A stretch of DNA of 32,186 nucleotides from Algiphilus sp. (GCA_022763315.1 JALEHA010000203.1:1-32186); one strand, 5' to 3'; positions 23,029-32,016 are shown, numbered from the stretch's first letter. Notes: generated by a model from the letters alone, not told the origin. Numbers and translations are program-made.

Positions 23029-23901
23029 CTAAGTGACGGTGGCCTGCTGCCGGTCGGGCGCGTAGCCGGCGGCCAGCAGCTCTGTGATGCCATGGTCGGT
23101 GCGCACGTGCTTGGAACGCTGGCGCTCGAGGCGCAGCTGCTTGTTGGCGTTGACGATAGCGTCATCGCGATAGCCTCTGCTGTGGTCGAGGTGGACGCAG
23201 ATGGCGTTGTAGCGGACGTGGCGGGCCTTGACCCCATGGTTGCGCAGGCGCACGCCGAATTCACGGTCGAGCCCTCCCCATGCCATGCGCTCGTCGAATC
23301 CGTTGACCGCCAGCGTGTCGTCGCGCCACGCCGAACCGTTGGCGCCCTTGAAATTGCAACGCGTGGTGGTCAGGCGGTTTAACAGGGCCGCCCGTCGCGG
23401 CGGAGCTACCAGCTTGAGGTTTTTGCGGTTGCGCTTGAGCCCATGGGCACGCAGCCAGTCCATGTCGAAACAGCGACCGGCGAGGATGTCGTCGCGGGTG
23501 ATGGCGAGACTGGTCTCCATGGGCAGCTTGCAGTAGCTGCCCGACAGGTAATAGCCGCGCTCGGCATTGCGCGCATGCTCGGCGAGGAAATCCGGTCGTG
23601 CGATGCAATCGCCGTCGGTGAACACCAGATAGGGCGCATCCGCGTGAAGGATCGCCTTGTTGAGGATGCGGCACTTCTGAAAGCCTTCGTCCGGCTGCCA
23701 GACGTGCAGCAGATCGAGCCCGGTCTCTGCACGCATGTGCTTGAGCAGGGCGGCGGTTTCCTCGGAGGAACCATCGTCGGCAATGATGACTTCGAAATCC
23801 CGATATTGCTGGGCATGAAGCCCCCACAGCACCTTCTCCAGCCAGATTGGCGAATTGTAGGTGGTGATGATGACCGACAGTCGCATATCTCCTGCCCTCA
23901 T
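23029..23901 (-). CDS. Family-2 glycosyltransferase with galactosyltransferase-like C-terminal domain
   Basis: A 290-residue protein. The GT2 domain begins with LSVIITTYNSPIWLEKVLWGL, carries IIADDGSSEET (about 39-49), the QPDEGFQKCRILNKAI block and the metal-binding FTDGDCIARPDF (about 93-104). A second signature, GANGSAWRDDTLAVNGFDERMAWGGLDREF (about 193-222), is the Glyco_transf_7C-type block found in chondroitin-synthase-like GT2 enzymes, so the enzyme may belong to that group. The ATG at 23901 overlaps the methyltransferase stop by four bases. A second ATG at 23886 is preceded by AGGAG, but too closely for ideal spacing, so either start is possible. Confidence 0.85.
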   Translation of the reverse strand: MRAGDMRLSVIITTYNSPIWLEKVLWGLHAQQYRDFEVIIADDGSSEETAALLKHMRAETGLDLLHVWQPDEGFQKCRILNKAILHADAPYLVFTDGDCIARPDFLAEHARNAERGYYLSGSYCKLPMETSLAITRDDILAGRCFDMDWLRAHGLKRNRKNLKLVAPPRRAALLNRLTTTRCNFKGANGSAWRDDTLAVNGFDERMAWGGLDREFGVRLRNHGVKARHVRYNAICVHLDHSRGYRDDAIVNANKQLRLERQRSKHVRTDHGITELLAAGYAPDRQQATVT

Positions 23902-24737
23902 GGGTGACGCGACGTCTGCGCGTACGTGGCTTGATCAAGGAACATCACTACTGCCCCCTTTTCCAAGGGTAACCGGCGCTGCTTGCCACCAAACTGCTCA
24001 GCCCAGCGCGCCACCATGGCCTTCTCGTCGGGACGATCCGCATCGTCGATAACGACGACGCAATGCGCAGCGAGATACGGTGCCAGCACAGGTAAGGCCG
24101 GATAGCGACTCATCGGACAGCTCGCCGAAGGCGGCCCGTCAATGATGAGGAAATCAATCGGCGGGCATTGGAAATCTTCGGGTAACGCATACCAGCGATA
24201 CTGCTCGCCAGAAAGATCAAGTGGCTGCAATGGAGCGTCGATGACCCGCACGTGGGCACCCAGATCCCTGGCGCGCAGATGCGCACGGGTCTGTTCGGCG
24301 TACGCCGGATCATGGTCCAGGGAAGTGATCTGCGCCGGATCTTGGGCATCACCCATATCGGCGAGAAAGATCGTCGAAAGGCCGCTCCCGAGTTCCATGA
24401 TATGCCGCGGTCGATGGGCCACCAGCAGTTCACCGACGAGCGCGACGAAGTCCGAAGAAGCCGCCCACCCCCCTGATGGCGGCAGGGGCATGGCGCGATG
24501 ATCGAGGAGCCGCCGCACGTCCATCGCTGCCTCCAGCTGCTGGCGCAGGCGCACCATGCTGCGGTTCAGTTGCTTGAACTGCAAGGAGGTTTCGCGCTCG
24601 CGTATGCCGAGATAGGCCACCGCCGCCACGGCGATCAACAACAGCCCCACCGCCGAGCCGGACAGGACGTAGGCGCTGACACCGGCCAGAAATGCGGCGG
24701 CGCACGACACGCGGGCGTTCCGGTACTTTTTTTCCAT
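23898..24737 (-). CDS. Membrane-anchored class I SAM-dependent methyltransferase
   Basis: A 279-residue protein. A short basic N-terminus is followed by a hydrophobic hairpin at about 11-45, probably two short transmembrane helices, then a charged helix (about 49-72) likely to be coiled coil. The catalytic domain starts near 95: motif I is MELGSGLSTIFLAD (114-127), followed by ITSLDHDPAYAEQTR (post I), then IDFLIIDGPP (motif II) and VVVIDDADR. This resembles the Methyltransf_24 group. It may methylate a sugar or a terminal residue of the glycan made by the adjacent glycosyltransferases; that is inference from the neighbourhood. The ATG at 24737 has GAGG a few bases upstream. It is first in a three-gene minus-strand operon and is divergent from the CapA-like gene. 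Confidence 0.78.
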   Translation of the reverse strand: MEKKYRNARVSCAAAFLAGVSAYVLSGSAVGLLLIAVAAVAYLGIRERETSLQFKQLNRSMVRLRQQLEAAMDVRRLLDHRAMPLPPSGGWAASSDFVALVGELLVAHRPRHIMELGSGLSTIFLADMGDAQDPAQITSLDHDPAYAEQTRAHLRARDLGAHVRVIDAPLQPLDLSGEQYRWYALPEDFQCPPIDFLIIDGPPSASCPMSRYPALPVLAPYLAAHCVVVIDDADRPDEKAMVARWAEQFGGKQRRLPLEKGAVVMFLDQATYAQTSRHP

Positions 24738-24799
24738 CGTCCTCAGAGGCGCCTTGCTGCGATGCGCGCGGGCGGCGCGCGCCTGCAGCGTGGGTGGGA

Positions 24800-24819
24800 C
24801 TGCAGCGCCTGCGCTGCAG
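24800..24819. promoter_or_regulatory. Perfect palindrome in the methyltransferase/capA divergent region
   Basis: CTGCAGCG (24800-24807), a four-base loop CCTG, and CGCTGCAG (24812-24819) form a perfect 8-bp dyad roughly midway between two divergent genes (127-base intergenic stretch 24738-24864). No T-run follows. It could be an operator that controls both sides or a leader hairpin of the CapA-like mRNA. Another CTGCAGCG copy lies just upstream at 24783-24790, so the half-site occurs at least three times in 37 bases. Confidence 0.4.
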
Positions 24820-24864
24820 CCACGGCAGAGAAAGGAATGTTCTCATGATCGAGAACCGCACACC

Positions 24865-25902
24865 GTGAAGCTCACCTTTGCCGGAGATTTCAGCCTTGGC
24901 GACTGCTATCTGCAGCGCCTCCAGCGGCGGAAACCGGGCAGCTCCGCGTACCGGCGCCTGTTGGAGGATCCGATGCGTTTCGTTACGGCCTTGCGCCCTC
25001 TGTTCGGCGGGGATCGCATCGGCATCGTCAACCTGGAAACGGTGTTGACGCGGGCATCGGTGAGCCCGCTGGAAGGGCGAAAGGACTATCTCGGCCAGGA
25101 TGATCCCGGACGCACCATCGCTGTATTGCAGGCGCTCGGCGTCTGGGGTGTTTCCCTTGCCAATAATCACAGCAAGGACTTCGGGGATGCCGGACTGCTC
25201 GAGACCATGCACCACTTGGCAATCGGCGGCATCCGCTTTTTCGGTGCGGGGGACAAGGCCGGAGCCCGCATGCCGTGCTATGTCGGGATGGCTGCGGGCC
25301 GACCGGTCTATGTCATTGCGTCTATGCAGTATCGGGCGCGCTACGCAAGGGAATACGACTACTTCGCGCACGGCGCGCAGGTGGGTGTGGACAGTTTCGA
25401 CCCCAACAGCATGGCGCGACGCATTCGTGCATTGCGCCAACGCGAGGCGAAGGCATGGATCATCGTCTTCCCGCATTGGGGACGCAATTACCGCATGCGC
25501 GACGACGCAATGCGTGCCGCGGCAGAAGCCTGGGTACGAGCCGGGGCAGATCTGATCCTGGGTCATGGCGCGCACGCACTGCAAGAATGCGACTGCGTGT
25601 CAGGCGTACCGGTGTGCTATTCACTGGGCAATGTAGTGTTCAATTCGCCGGGGCGGTACAGGCAGCACGGGATGCACCCCTACAGCGCCATCGCACAGGT
25701 GGAGTTGGAGACGGACAGGCTCAGCCTACGGCTGTACCCGACGCTCACCGACAATCGCGTCACGGATTATCAGGTCGCGCTTGCCCAGCACACACAGGCT
25801 GCGGAGTGCGCTGCGCGCGTCCTGTCCGCGGACTATGCACTGCAAAAAGACGCGTTTGGTTGGCACTTCGCGATGGAGCAACCTGAACGGACTGTCAGGT
25901 AG
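24865..25902 (+). CDS. CapA-family (PGA_cap) metallophosphatase-fold protein
   Basis: A 345-residue protein with the CapA/PgsA motif set: FAGDFSLGD (5-13), NLETVLT (56-62), LANNHSKDFGDAGL (98-111), FPHWGRNY (202-209) and GHGAHALQ (233-240), followed by YSLGNVVFNS. The motifs are those of a calcineurin-like metal site. CapA proteins are needed for poly-gamma-glutamate or other capsule biosynthesis; the exact reaction is not settled. I use the GTG at 24865, which starts right before the first strand. With this start there is no signal peptide or membrane helix, unlike membrane-bound CapA of bacilli, so a cytoplasmic role or a soluble complex is likely. It lies next to a surface-glycan cluster but is divergent from it. 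Confidence 0.85.
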   Translation: MKLTFAGDFSLGDCYLQRLQRRKPGSSAYRRLLEDPMRFVTALRPLFGGDRIGIVNLETVLTRASVSPLEGRKDYLGQDDPGRTIAVLQALGVWGVSLANNHSKDFGDAGLLETMHHLAIGGIRFFGAGDKAGARMPCYVGMAAGRPVYVIASMQYRARYAREYDYFAHGAQVGVDSFDPNSMARRIRALRQREAKAWIIVFPHWGRNYRMRDDAMRAAAEAWVRAGADLILGHGAHALQECDCVSGVPVCYSLGNVVFNSPGRYRQHGMHPYSAIAQVELETDRLSLRLYPTLTDNRVTDYQVALAQHTQAAECAARVLSADYALQKDAFGWHFAMEQPERTVR

Positions 25903-26018
25903 TGCCCTTGATTGCAGGAATTTTGCGCAATAGCGGGGTGCTATAGCGACCATACATAGACAATGTTGCGGCGCAGCAATTACAAGTGTATTTTGCAGCG
26001 CGTCTAATGGAGCGTGGA

Positions 26019-26231
26019 ATGAACGCTGATCTTTTGTCGCTGGTTGCGTGGTTCGTGGTGATTTCAAGCCTCTCAACCGGTTTTGTGCTGATGTTTGGCG
26101 GCCATGTGCTCGGTAAAGTTCGGGCGGCGCGGATCAATGCAGCGCAGGAAGCCAGCACCAAGGTCGAGGCAGAGTCCGCGGCAAGCGCACAGCCGGCGAA
26201 TGATCCGGACCGCTTTACGGACGCGGCATGA
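26019..26231 (+). CDS. Small single-pass membrane protein of unknown function
   Basis: A 70-residue open frame I do not recognise. It has a hydrophobic helix at about 4-28 (LLSLVAWFVVISSLSTGFVLMFGG), then a basic turn (KVRAAR) and an acidic, alanine-rich soluble tail. Positive charges after the helix suggest the tail is cytoplasmic. TGGAG at 26008-26012 lies six bases before the ATG at 26019, which is why I prefer this start; an ATG at 26007 and a GTG at 25986 are also in frame. The upstream gap 25903-26018 is noticeably AT-richer than its surroundings and probably holds a promoter, but I see no clear -35/-10 pair. It converges with dnaE2 (24-base gap). Confidence 0.55.
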   Translation: MNADLLSLVAWFVVISSLSTGFVLMFGGHVLGKVRAARINAAQEASTKVEAESAASAQPANDPDRFTDAA

Positions 26232-26255
26232 TGGCATCGGTATCGGGTGTCCGGA

Positions 26256-29200
26256 TTAGTGGAAGTCTCTCGACCTGACGCGGAGTTGACCCAACCAGTC
26301 GCTACGGTCCTCGAGATGCTGAACCAGGATGTGGGTGACCCCATCCGAGCGTTGCAGTTGACCGTGCACAATGACGAAATCCGCCATGGCAGCTTGGCGT
26401 AGCCGCTTGAAGATATCGCCCCAGACGATCAGGTTGTAGCTGGCGTCTTCGTCTTCCAGGGTCATGAAGACGGTCCCTTTGGCGGTCGACGGTCGCTGTC
26501 GATTGATCACCAAGCCGGCAATGCGTAAGGCACAACCGTCTCGAAGCACCGCAAGCTTCTCCGCGCGGCACACGCCCATCCGATCCAGTCGACGCCGCAG
26601 CAATGCGACGGGATGGCGTCGCAGGCTCAGTCCGGTACTGGCGTAATCTGCGTGAATGTCTTCATATTCCAGGGGATCAGGCAGATCAGGTACCGATTCC
26701 CGGGCGGAGCAGCCAGCGAGCATACCCGGCAGGTTTTGGGCGCCGGCCGCCGCCCAATGGGCAGCGTGACGGTGACCGGCCAGCGGCGAAAAGGCATCGG
26801 CACGCGCCAGGGCCGCACGATCGCGCGCATCCAAGGCCGCGCGATGCACAAGATCGTTGAGGGAATGAAGTGGCCCCTCCTGACGGGCCTTCACCACCCG
26901 ATGGGCTGCCTCCAGACCAAGACCCCGTACACGGTTCAGCCCCAGGCGCAATGCCGGCGGATCGATATCCGCTTCCAGACTGCATTCCACCTCGCTGCGG
27001 AGCACATCCACCGGACGCACTGTCACTCCCATGCGCCGCGCTTCCGCCACCAGCTGTGCGGGACCATAGAAGCCCATGGGCTGACTGTTGAGCATGGCCG
27101 CGAAGAACGCGGCTGGCTCATGGCATTTGAGCCAGGAAGAGGCGTAGGCAAGCAGCGCGAAGCTTGCGGCGTGGGATTCTGGGAAACCGTAGCTGCCGAA
27201 ACCGAGAATCTGCTGATAGATGGCTTCGGCGAAGCGGTCGTCATAGCCATTGCGCCGCATGCCACTCAGAAGACGGTCGCGGAAATGCTCGAGCCCGCCG
27301 TGGCGTTTCCACGCAGCCATGGAGCGGCGCACCTGATCGGCCTCACCAGGCGAGAAATCCGCCGCGACCATGGCGATCTGCATGACCTGCTCCTGGAATA
27401 ACGGTACGCCCAGCGTGCGCTTCAGGACCTGCTCGAGTGCGGGGCTGGGGTACTCGGCCTTATCGATACCCTGTCGACGACGAAGGTAGGGGTGCACCAT
27501 GCCGCCCTGGATCGGGCCGGGGCGCACGATGGAGATCTGAATGACCAAGTCGTAGAAGGTCGCGGGCCTGAGCCGAGGCAGCATGCTCATCTGCGCGCGC
27601 GATTCGATCTGGAAGACACCAACGGTCTCAGCGCGCTGGATCATGGCGTAGGTATCAGGATCCTCTGAAGGAATGTCGGTGAGCGCGAAAGGCCTTCCCC
27701 GGCGTTGCGCAACCATCGCCAATGCGCGTCGGATGGCGCTGAGCATGCCCAGGGCCAGCACGTCGACCTTCAGCAGCCCCAGAGACTCCAGATCATCCTT
27801 GTCCCATTGGATGATGGTGCGATCCGGCATCGCCGCGTTTTCCACCGGTACTAGATGGTGCAAGGGCTGATCCGCGATCACGAACCCACCTACGTGTTGC
27901 GAGAGATGCCGGGGCAAACCGATCAGTTGCTCGGACATCCCGATCCAGCGTCGGATGGCCGGTTGCATTGGGTCCACGCCGATGGCTTGCAAGCGCTCGG
28001 CCAGGGTTTCGGCGCGATCATGCCAATGAAGGGATCGGCCCACGCGGTCGATCAACTCCTGCGCAATCCCCAGGGCAAAGCCGGCGTCACGCAGTGCGCT
28101 TTTGGTGCGATAGCAGATGACGGTGGCGGCGAGAGCCGCGCGCTCGCGGCCATATTTACGGTAGACGTACTGAATGACCTCCTCGCGACGTTGATGCTCA
28201 AAATCCACATCGATATCGGGCGGCTCGTCGCGCTCCTTGGAGACGAAACGCTCGAACAGCAAGGTGGACCGTGACGGGTCCACCGCCGTGATGCCCAAGG
28301 CGTAGCAGACTGCGGAATTGGCGGCAGAACCGCGCCCCTGGCAGAGGATGTCGCGACTGCGCGCAAAGCGCACGAGATCCGCCACGGTGAGGAAAAAGTG
28401 CTCGTAGCCCAAATCCGTGATGATCGCCAGCTCCCGTTCCACCAGCGCACGCACCGACTCCGGCACCCCGTTCGGCCAATGCCGGCGCAGGCCGGCTTCC
28501 GTCAGCGCGCGAAGATGGGACTGCGCAGTCAAGCCGGACGGAACCAGCTCCTGCGGATAGGTATAACGCAGGGTGTTGAGCTGAAACCGGCAACGCTGGG
28601 CGATGCGGAGACTCTCGTTCAGCCATTCCGGTGGATACAGGGTGGCAAGCTCCTCTCGTGACCGCAGGTGGGCTTCCGCATTGGCCGCCAGCGCTTTGCC
28701 ACAAGCCGTAAGGGGTGTACGCAGTCGCAGAGAAGTCATGACATCCGCCAGGGCGCGTCTGCCCCGGCCGTGCATGACCACGCCTCCGACGGCGGTGACG
28801 GGAAGCCGGTAGGTCTGTTGCAAGACCTCGGCGCGTTGACGTCGCTGCGAGTCAAGTCCATCGCGCCGCTGGTGCAGGGCGACCCAGAGTCGACTGGCAA
28901 AAGCGGCCTTGAGCCAATGCACATCCTCCGCATCGGATCCATCGATTCGCGGCGGCCACAATGCGAGCAGATGCGCCGCATGTTCCCGGATATCAGAACG
29001 GCTCAATGAATAGCTGCCTTTGGTGGCCGCGCGACGACCGCGGGTGATCAATCGGCAAAGATCGCTGTAGCCCGCATGATCCGGGGCGAGCAGAATCAGC
29101 GTCGGTCCTTCCTGCAACTGGATTTCCGCGCCGATGATGAGCTGGATTTCAAGGCGTTGCGCGGCCTCGAAGGCGCGCACGATCCCTGCAAGGGAGCAGC

Positions 29201-29345
29201 TATCGGTAAGGGCAAGGGCCTGGTATCCCAAAGCATGCGCACGTTCGACCAGTTCGGCGGGCTGCGATGCACCGCGTTGAAAGGAAAAGGCACTCAAGCA
29301 ATGCAGTTCGGCATAGGCGGGCGGTTGTGAAGCGAGCGTTGTCAC
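26256..29345 (-). CDS. dnaE2: Error-prone DNA polymerase DnaE2 (ImuC)
   Basis: A 1029-residue C-family DNA polymerase alpha subunit. The PHP domain comes first (YAELHCLSAFSFQRGAS, with ALTDSCSLAGIVRAF), then the palm with PDIDVDFEHQRREEVIQYVY carrying the catalytic aspartates and KVDVLALGMLSAI with the third, the finger region, a helix-hairpin-helix region (LGLNRVRGLG) and a C-terminal OB domain (LRIAGLVINRQRPSTAKGTVFMTLEDE). Length near 1030 and the divergent PHP site mark DnaE2/ImuC rather than replicative DnaE1 (about 1160). It performs mutagenic translesion synthesis in the SOS response with ImuA and ImuB. The start is a GTG at 29345, six bases after the imuB stop; it is the last gene of the lexA-led operon. 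Confidence 0.95.
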   Translation of the reverse strand: MTTLASQPPAYAELHCLSAFSFQRGASQPAELVERAHALGYQALALTDSCSLAGIVRAFEAAQRLEIQLIIGAEIQLQEGPTLILLAPDHAGYSDLCRLITRGRRAATKGSYSLSRSDIREHAAHLLALWPPRIDGSDAEDVHWLKAAFASRLWVALHQRRDGLDSQRRQRAEVLQQTYRLPVTAVGGVVMHGRGRRALADVMTSLRLRTPLTACGKALAANAEAHLRSREELATLYPPEWLNESLRIAQRCRFQLNTLRYTYPQELVPSGLTAQSHLRALTEAGLRRHWPNGVPESVRALVERELAIITDLGYEHFFLTVADLVRFARSRDILCQGRGSAANSAVCYALGITAVDPSRSTLLFERFVSKERDEPPDIDVDFEHQRREEVIQYVYRKYGRERAALAATVICYRTKSALRDAGFALGIAQELIDRVGRSLHWHDRAETLAERLQAIGVDPMQPAIRRWIGMSEQLIGLPRHLSQHVGGFVIADQPLHHLVPVENAAMPDRTIIQWDKDDLESLGLLKVDVLALGMLSAIRRALAMVAQRRGRPFALTDIPSEDPDTYAMIQRAETVGVFQIESRAQMSMLPRLRPATFYDLVIQISIVRPGPIQGGMVHPYLRRRQGIDKAEYPSPALEQVLKRTLGVPLFQEQVMQIAMVAADFSPGEADQVRRSMAAWKRHGGLEHFRDRLLSGMRRNGYDDRFAEAIYQQILGFGSYGFPESHAASFALLAYASSWLKCHEPAAFFAAMLNSQPMGFYGPAQLVAEARRMGVTVRPVDVLRSEVECSLEADIDPPALRLGLNRVRGLGLEAAHRVVKARQEGPLHSLNDLVHRAALDARDRAALARADAFSPLAGHRHAAHWAAAGAQNLPGMLAGCSARESVPDLPDPLEYEDIHADYASTGLSLRRHPVALLRRRLDRMGVCRAEKLAVLRDGCALRIAGLVINRQRPSTAKGTVFMTLEDEDASYNLIVWGDIFKRLRQAAMADFVIVHGQLQRSDGVTHILVQHLEDRSDWLGQLRVRSRDFH

Positions 29346-29351
29346 TGCAGT

Positions 29352-30803
29352 TCACGCCCACAGGCCGTGCAGATACCAGCGCCGGCTGCGCCGATCCTGA
29401 TAGACCCAGAGCCTCATCCCCGAATCGCCGGTAGCCAGAAAATAGTCCCGGCGCAGTTCATTGCCTTCCCACCATCCTGATTCAATGCGTTCGGCGGGGC
29501 CTGCCAGCTTCGGTGAATGGGGCAATGGGCGTGGGGGATCGAACATCCACAGGGGGCGATCCGCTGCCGGAGGCAGAACACCCGACGACTGCTGGTTCGC
29601 CGGATGCTGTCGCCGCCAGGCGCGCTCGGGGCGGTGATCATCGGCAAGCCCCATTGTCCAGACGGCGTCTTCTCCCAGCCTTGCGAGCAAACGCTCCACC
29701 GTCTGCCGCCACGCGGTTTCTTCCGCTTTGCCGGCATCAAAAAGAGCCATCTGAGGGCCGTCAAGCGGCTGGAAGCGATCGCAGTGGAGCACGATAGCGC
29801 TCACCGCCTCGGGCAACTCGAGACGGCTGAGATGCTCACGGCACATCAATAACCAATGGTCGGCATCGCGCGCTGACGCCGTGAGGGACACTGTCAAATG
29901 GGTGTCGGGTGCATCCACATGTTCCAGAATGATGCGAACTTGCTGGCTTGCGCTGTCTATTGCGCGTAAATAGAGCTCCAACGCACCGAACAAATGCCGC
30001 AACGGAAAGCGCAGGCCTTGTGTGGAATGCACGTTCCCATCAAAGCGGATACGCTTTTCGAAACGGCGAGGCAGCCGATGTGCGGCCCGTGTTTCTGCAA
30101 CGCGCCCGAGCAGGCGATCAAGATAGCGCGTGGTAGCTGTCCCGTAGCGCCGTCCGATCTGATCGCTGGCCAGTGCGAATAGGGCGTCGCAGCGCTGGAT
30201 GCCGGATGCGCGCAAGCCGTCAATGACCTGCCCCGGAAGATGCAGGGCATGCACCGGAAGCGTCTGCATCATGTCGCTGAGCGCCGGAAGGCTTGGCGCG
30301 ATTGCACCATCGGAGTGTGCGGCGAGCAGCCTGGCGCTTTCCATCGTGGGTGCGATTGCGACACCGCAATTCAGCGAATTCGCGGCCAGATTGCTCTGAG
30401 CCGCCAACCGTACGCCTTCCAATCCCTCAAAGAGTCGCGCGCTCCGCCCGACCTCGACCCAGACACTGGCCCAGCCAGCGGGGGCATCGACGCTTGGCGC
30501 GTGCTGTTCCAAGTGTACCGGCGCGCCGAGGCTATGGCCCAGTGCGGCCAATTGCTGCATATATGCCGTTTCCGCATCGGGTTGCCGCTCGACCCAACGA
30601 AGCTCCGGCCGCGCCGTCAGTACGGTTGCCAAATCCGACCCTGGAGGCAGTCCGCAGCCCGCGGAAACCACCCAACTGCGCTGGCCTTTGCGCATGGTGA
30701 CGAGCGTCGTCTCCGGATCCGGCAAACACAGTGCATCCAATGCCAGCCGCCTCGGCACCAAGCACAGCCAATGCTTGGCCGCGTTCAGGCCGCCTGTTGC
30801 CAT
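29352..30803 (-). CDS. imuB: ImuB, inactive Y-family polymerase-like mutasome hub
   Basis: About 483 residues with a Y-family polymerase fold. The N-terminus reads HWLCLVPRRLALDAL, where active polymerases carry the catalytic Asp-Met-Asp...Glu set; those acids are missing, as is usual for ImuB. A QMALF pentapeptide (in GPQMALFDAG, about residue 360) fits the beta-clamp-binding consensus QL[S/D]LF, so it can recruit ImuC to the clamp. The C-terminal tail (WWEGNELRRDYFLATGDSG...LWVYQDRRSRRWYLHGLWA) is the family signature. I use the ATG at 30803, which overlaps the end of imuA by 19 bases; a GTG at 30830 is a possible earlier start. Confidence 0.92.
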   Translation of the reverse strand: MATGGLNAAKHWLCLVPRRLALDALCLPDPETTLVTMRKGQRSWVVSAGCGLPPGSDLATVLTARPELRWVERQPDAETAYMQQLAALGHSLGAPVHLEQHAPSVDAPAGWASVWVEVGRSARLFEGLEGVRLAAQSNLAANSLNCGVAIAPTMESARLLAAHSDGAIAPSLPALSDMMQTLPVHALHLPGQVIDGLRASGIQRCDALFALASDQIGRRYGTATTRYLDRLLGRVAETRAAHRLPRRFEKRIRFDGNVHSTQGLRFPLRHLFGALELYLRAIDSASQQVRIILEHVDAPDTHLTVSLTASARDADHWLLMCREHLSRLELPEAVSAIVLHCDRFQPLDGPQMALFDAGKAEETAWRQTVERLLARLGEDAVWTMGLADDHRPERAWRRQHPANQQSSGVLPPAADRPLWMFDPPRPLPHSPKLAGPAERIESGWWEGNELRRDYFLATGDSGMRLWVYQDRRSRRWYLHGLWA

Positions 30804-31402
30804 CGTCGCCCGGGCATTCCGCCGCGGCACTTATGCACCATGACCGACAGTCGCTCTGGACCATCCTTCAGTTCCAGCCGGAGGGCGGCGGGTGAGGCCT
30901 CGCTGAGGGAGGAGCGATTGCGATACAGAATGCCGCAGGCGTCTCCCGCTTCAGCCGCCAGCTGCAGTTTACGCAGCGCCTGATTCGCAATTCGGCCCGG
31001 CCAGGCCAGTACAGCGCTGAAGCCCCCCGATCGTAAGCTTTGCTCGCAGGCCCACTGCGCAGCCTCTTCGTTTTCAGGGTTAACCACCAATAGCCGCGAC
31101 AGAACCACTCCGGACTGAGCGAATGCTGGCGCGTAGGGAAGAAGAGGCGGTCGAAGCAAGGCTACCCGTCCACCGGCTTGCGTCAGGCGGATCAGCCAGG
31201 GCATGAGCAGCTGCAACTCTCCGCAACCGAGTCGCGGTGTCAGCACTTCGCTCAAGGCCCCCACCGGCCAGCCGCCACCGGGCAGTAGCGCATCCAAGCC
31301 CGGGTGCCCGGTCGATTGCGTGCGCACACTGGCCTGCTGATTGCCGCGCCACAATTGCGCTCGTGCCAGAAGCGGTGCCAACGATTCCGGGCGCGCGGTC
31401 AT
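30785..31402 (-). CDS. imuA: ImuA, RecA-like mutasome component
   Basis: A 205-residue protein with the truncated RecA/SulA-like fold of ImuA: the conserved [24 protein letters not shown] at about 31-54, [15 protein letters not shown], and the core strand [15 protein letters not shown]. It lacks a proper Walker A lysine (GCGEL in its place). It works with ImuB and ImuC to restrain or deliver translesion synthesis and may touch RecA filaments. The ATG at 31402 overlaps the lexA stop (ATGA), so it is translationally coupled to lexA, and its own end overlaps imuB. Confidence 0.92.
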   Translation of the reverse strand: MTARPESLAPLLARAQLWRGNQQASVRTQSTGHPGLDALLPGGGWPVGALSEVLTPRLGCGELQLLMPWLIRLTQAGGRVALLRPPLLPYAPAFAQSGVVLSRLLVVNPENEEAAQWACEQSLRSGGFSAVLAWPGRIANQALRKLQLAAEAGDACGILYRNRSSLSEASPAALRLELKDGPERLSVMVHKCRGGMPGRRWQQAA

Positions 31403-32001
31403 CCGTCGCCCTCCGTCAATCTTCTGACCACGCCGACAGCGAGGCCTTCTATGACCAGATCGCCCTTGCGTTGATCGATGGAAATAACCGGGAAATCCGG
31501 GTTCTCTGGATGGAGCTCAATGCAATGGTCCTGCCGCCGAAAGCGCTTGACCGTGACCTCGTCATCAATGCGTGCGACAACGATCTGTCCGTTGAAGACG
31601 TCCCGGGTTCCATGAACCGCCAGCAGATCACCATCCAGAATGCCTGCGTCTCGCATCGATTCACCCTGCACCCGCAACAGGTAATCAGGCGCAGGGGAGA
31701 ACAGCTTGATGTCGAGCGGAACGTGGCGTTCGACATGCTCGACTGCCAGCAATGGCGCGCCAGCTGCCACCTTGCCGATCAGCGGGACCCCCATGGGCTC
31801 GGTAAGGCGTATCCCACGCGCGGCACCTGGGGTAAGCGTAATGGCGCCCTTGCTTGCCAGCGCACGAAGATGGGCTTCTGCCGCATTAGGCGAACGAAAG
31901 CCGAAGGCGCGCACGATGTCGGCGCGTGTTGGAGGCGCGCCCTCCTCCGCAATGCGTTGCTGAATGAATGACAGGATTTGTTGCTGGCGGGCGGTCAACA
32001 T
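31399..32001 (-). CDS. lexA: LexA SOS repressor heading the imuA-imuB-dnaE2 operon
   Basis: A 200-residue LexA. The N-terminal winged helix ([40 protein letters not shown]) is joined to the S24 peptidase domain. The self-cleavage bond is Ala80-Gly81 in GKVAAGAP, the nucleophile is Ser115 (QGESMRDAG) and the general base is Lys152 (VTVKRF); each sits four residues earlier than in E. coli LexA (84/85, 119, 156). It represses its own operon and is cleaved upon RecA filament formation. The ATG at 32001 is preferred over an upstream in-frame start at 32040, which would lie inside the operator. Heading the imuABC operon is the arrangement of the second LexA (LexA2) in pseudomonads; whether this genome has another lexA is unknown. 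Confidence 0.95.
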   Translation of the reverse strand: MLTARQQQILSFIQQRIAEEGAPPTRADIVRAFGFRSPNAAEAHLRALASKGAITLTPGAARGIRLTEPMGVPLIGKVAAGAPLLAVEHVERHVPLDIKLFSPAPDYLLRVQGESMRDAGILDGDLLAVHGTRDVFNGQIVVARIDDEVTVKRFRRQDHCIELHPENPDFPVISIDQRKGDLVIEGLAVGVVRRLTEGDG

Positions 32002-32016
32002 TGCGGACCCCGTGAA

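Noticed and set aside
24800-24819. Intrinsic terminator
   Set aside because: The dyad is followed by CCACGG, not a T-run, and lies between divergent genes where a terminator is not expected.
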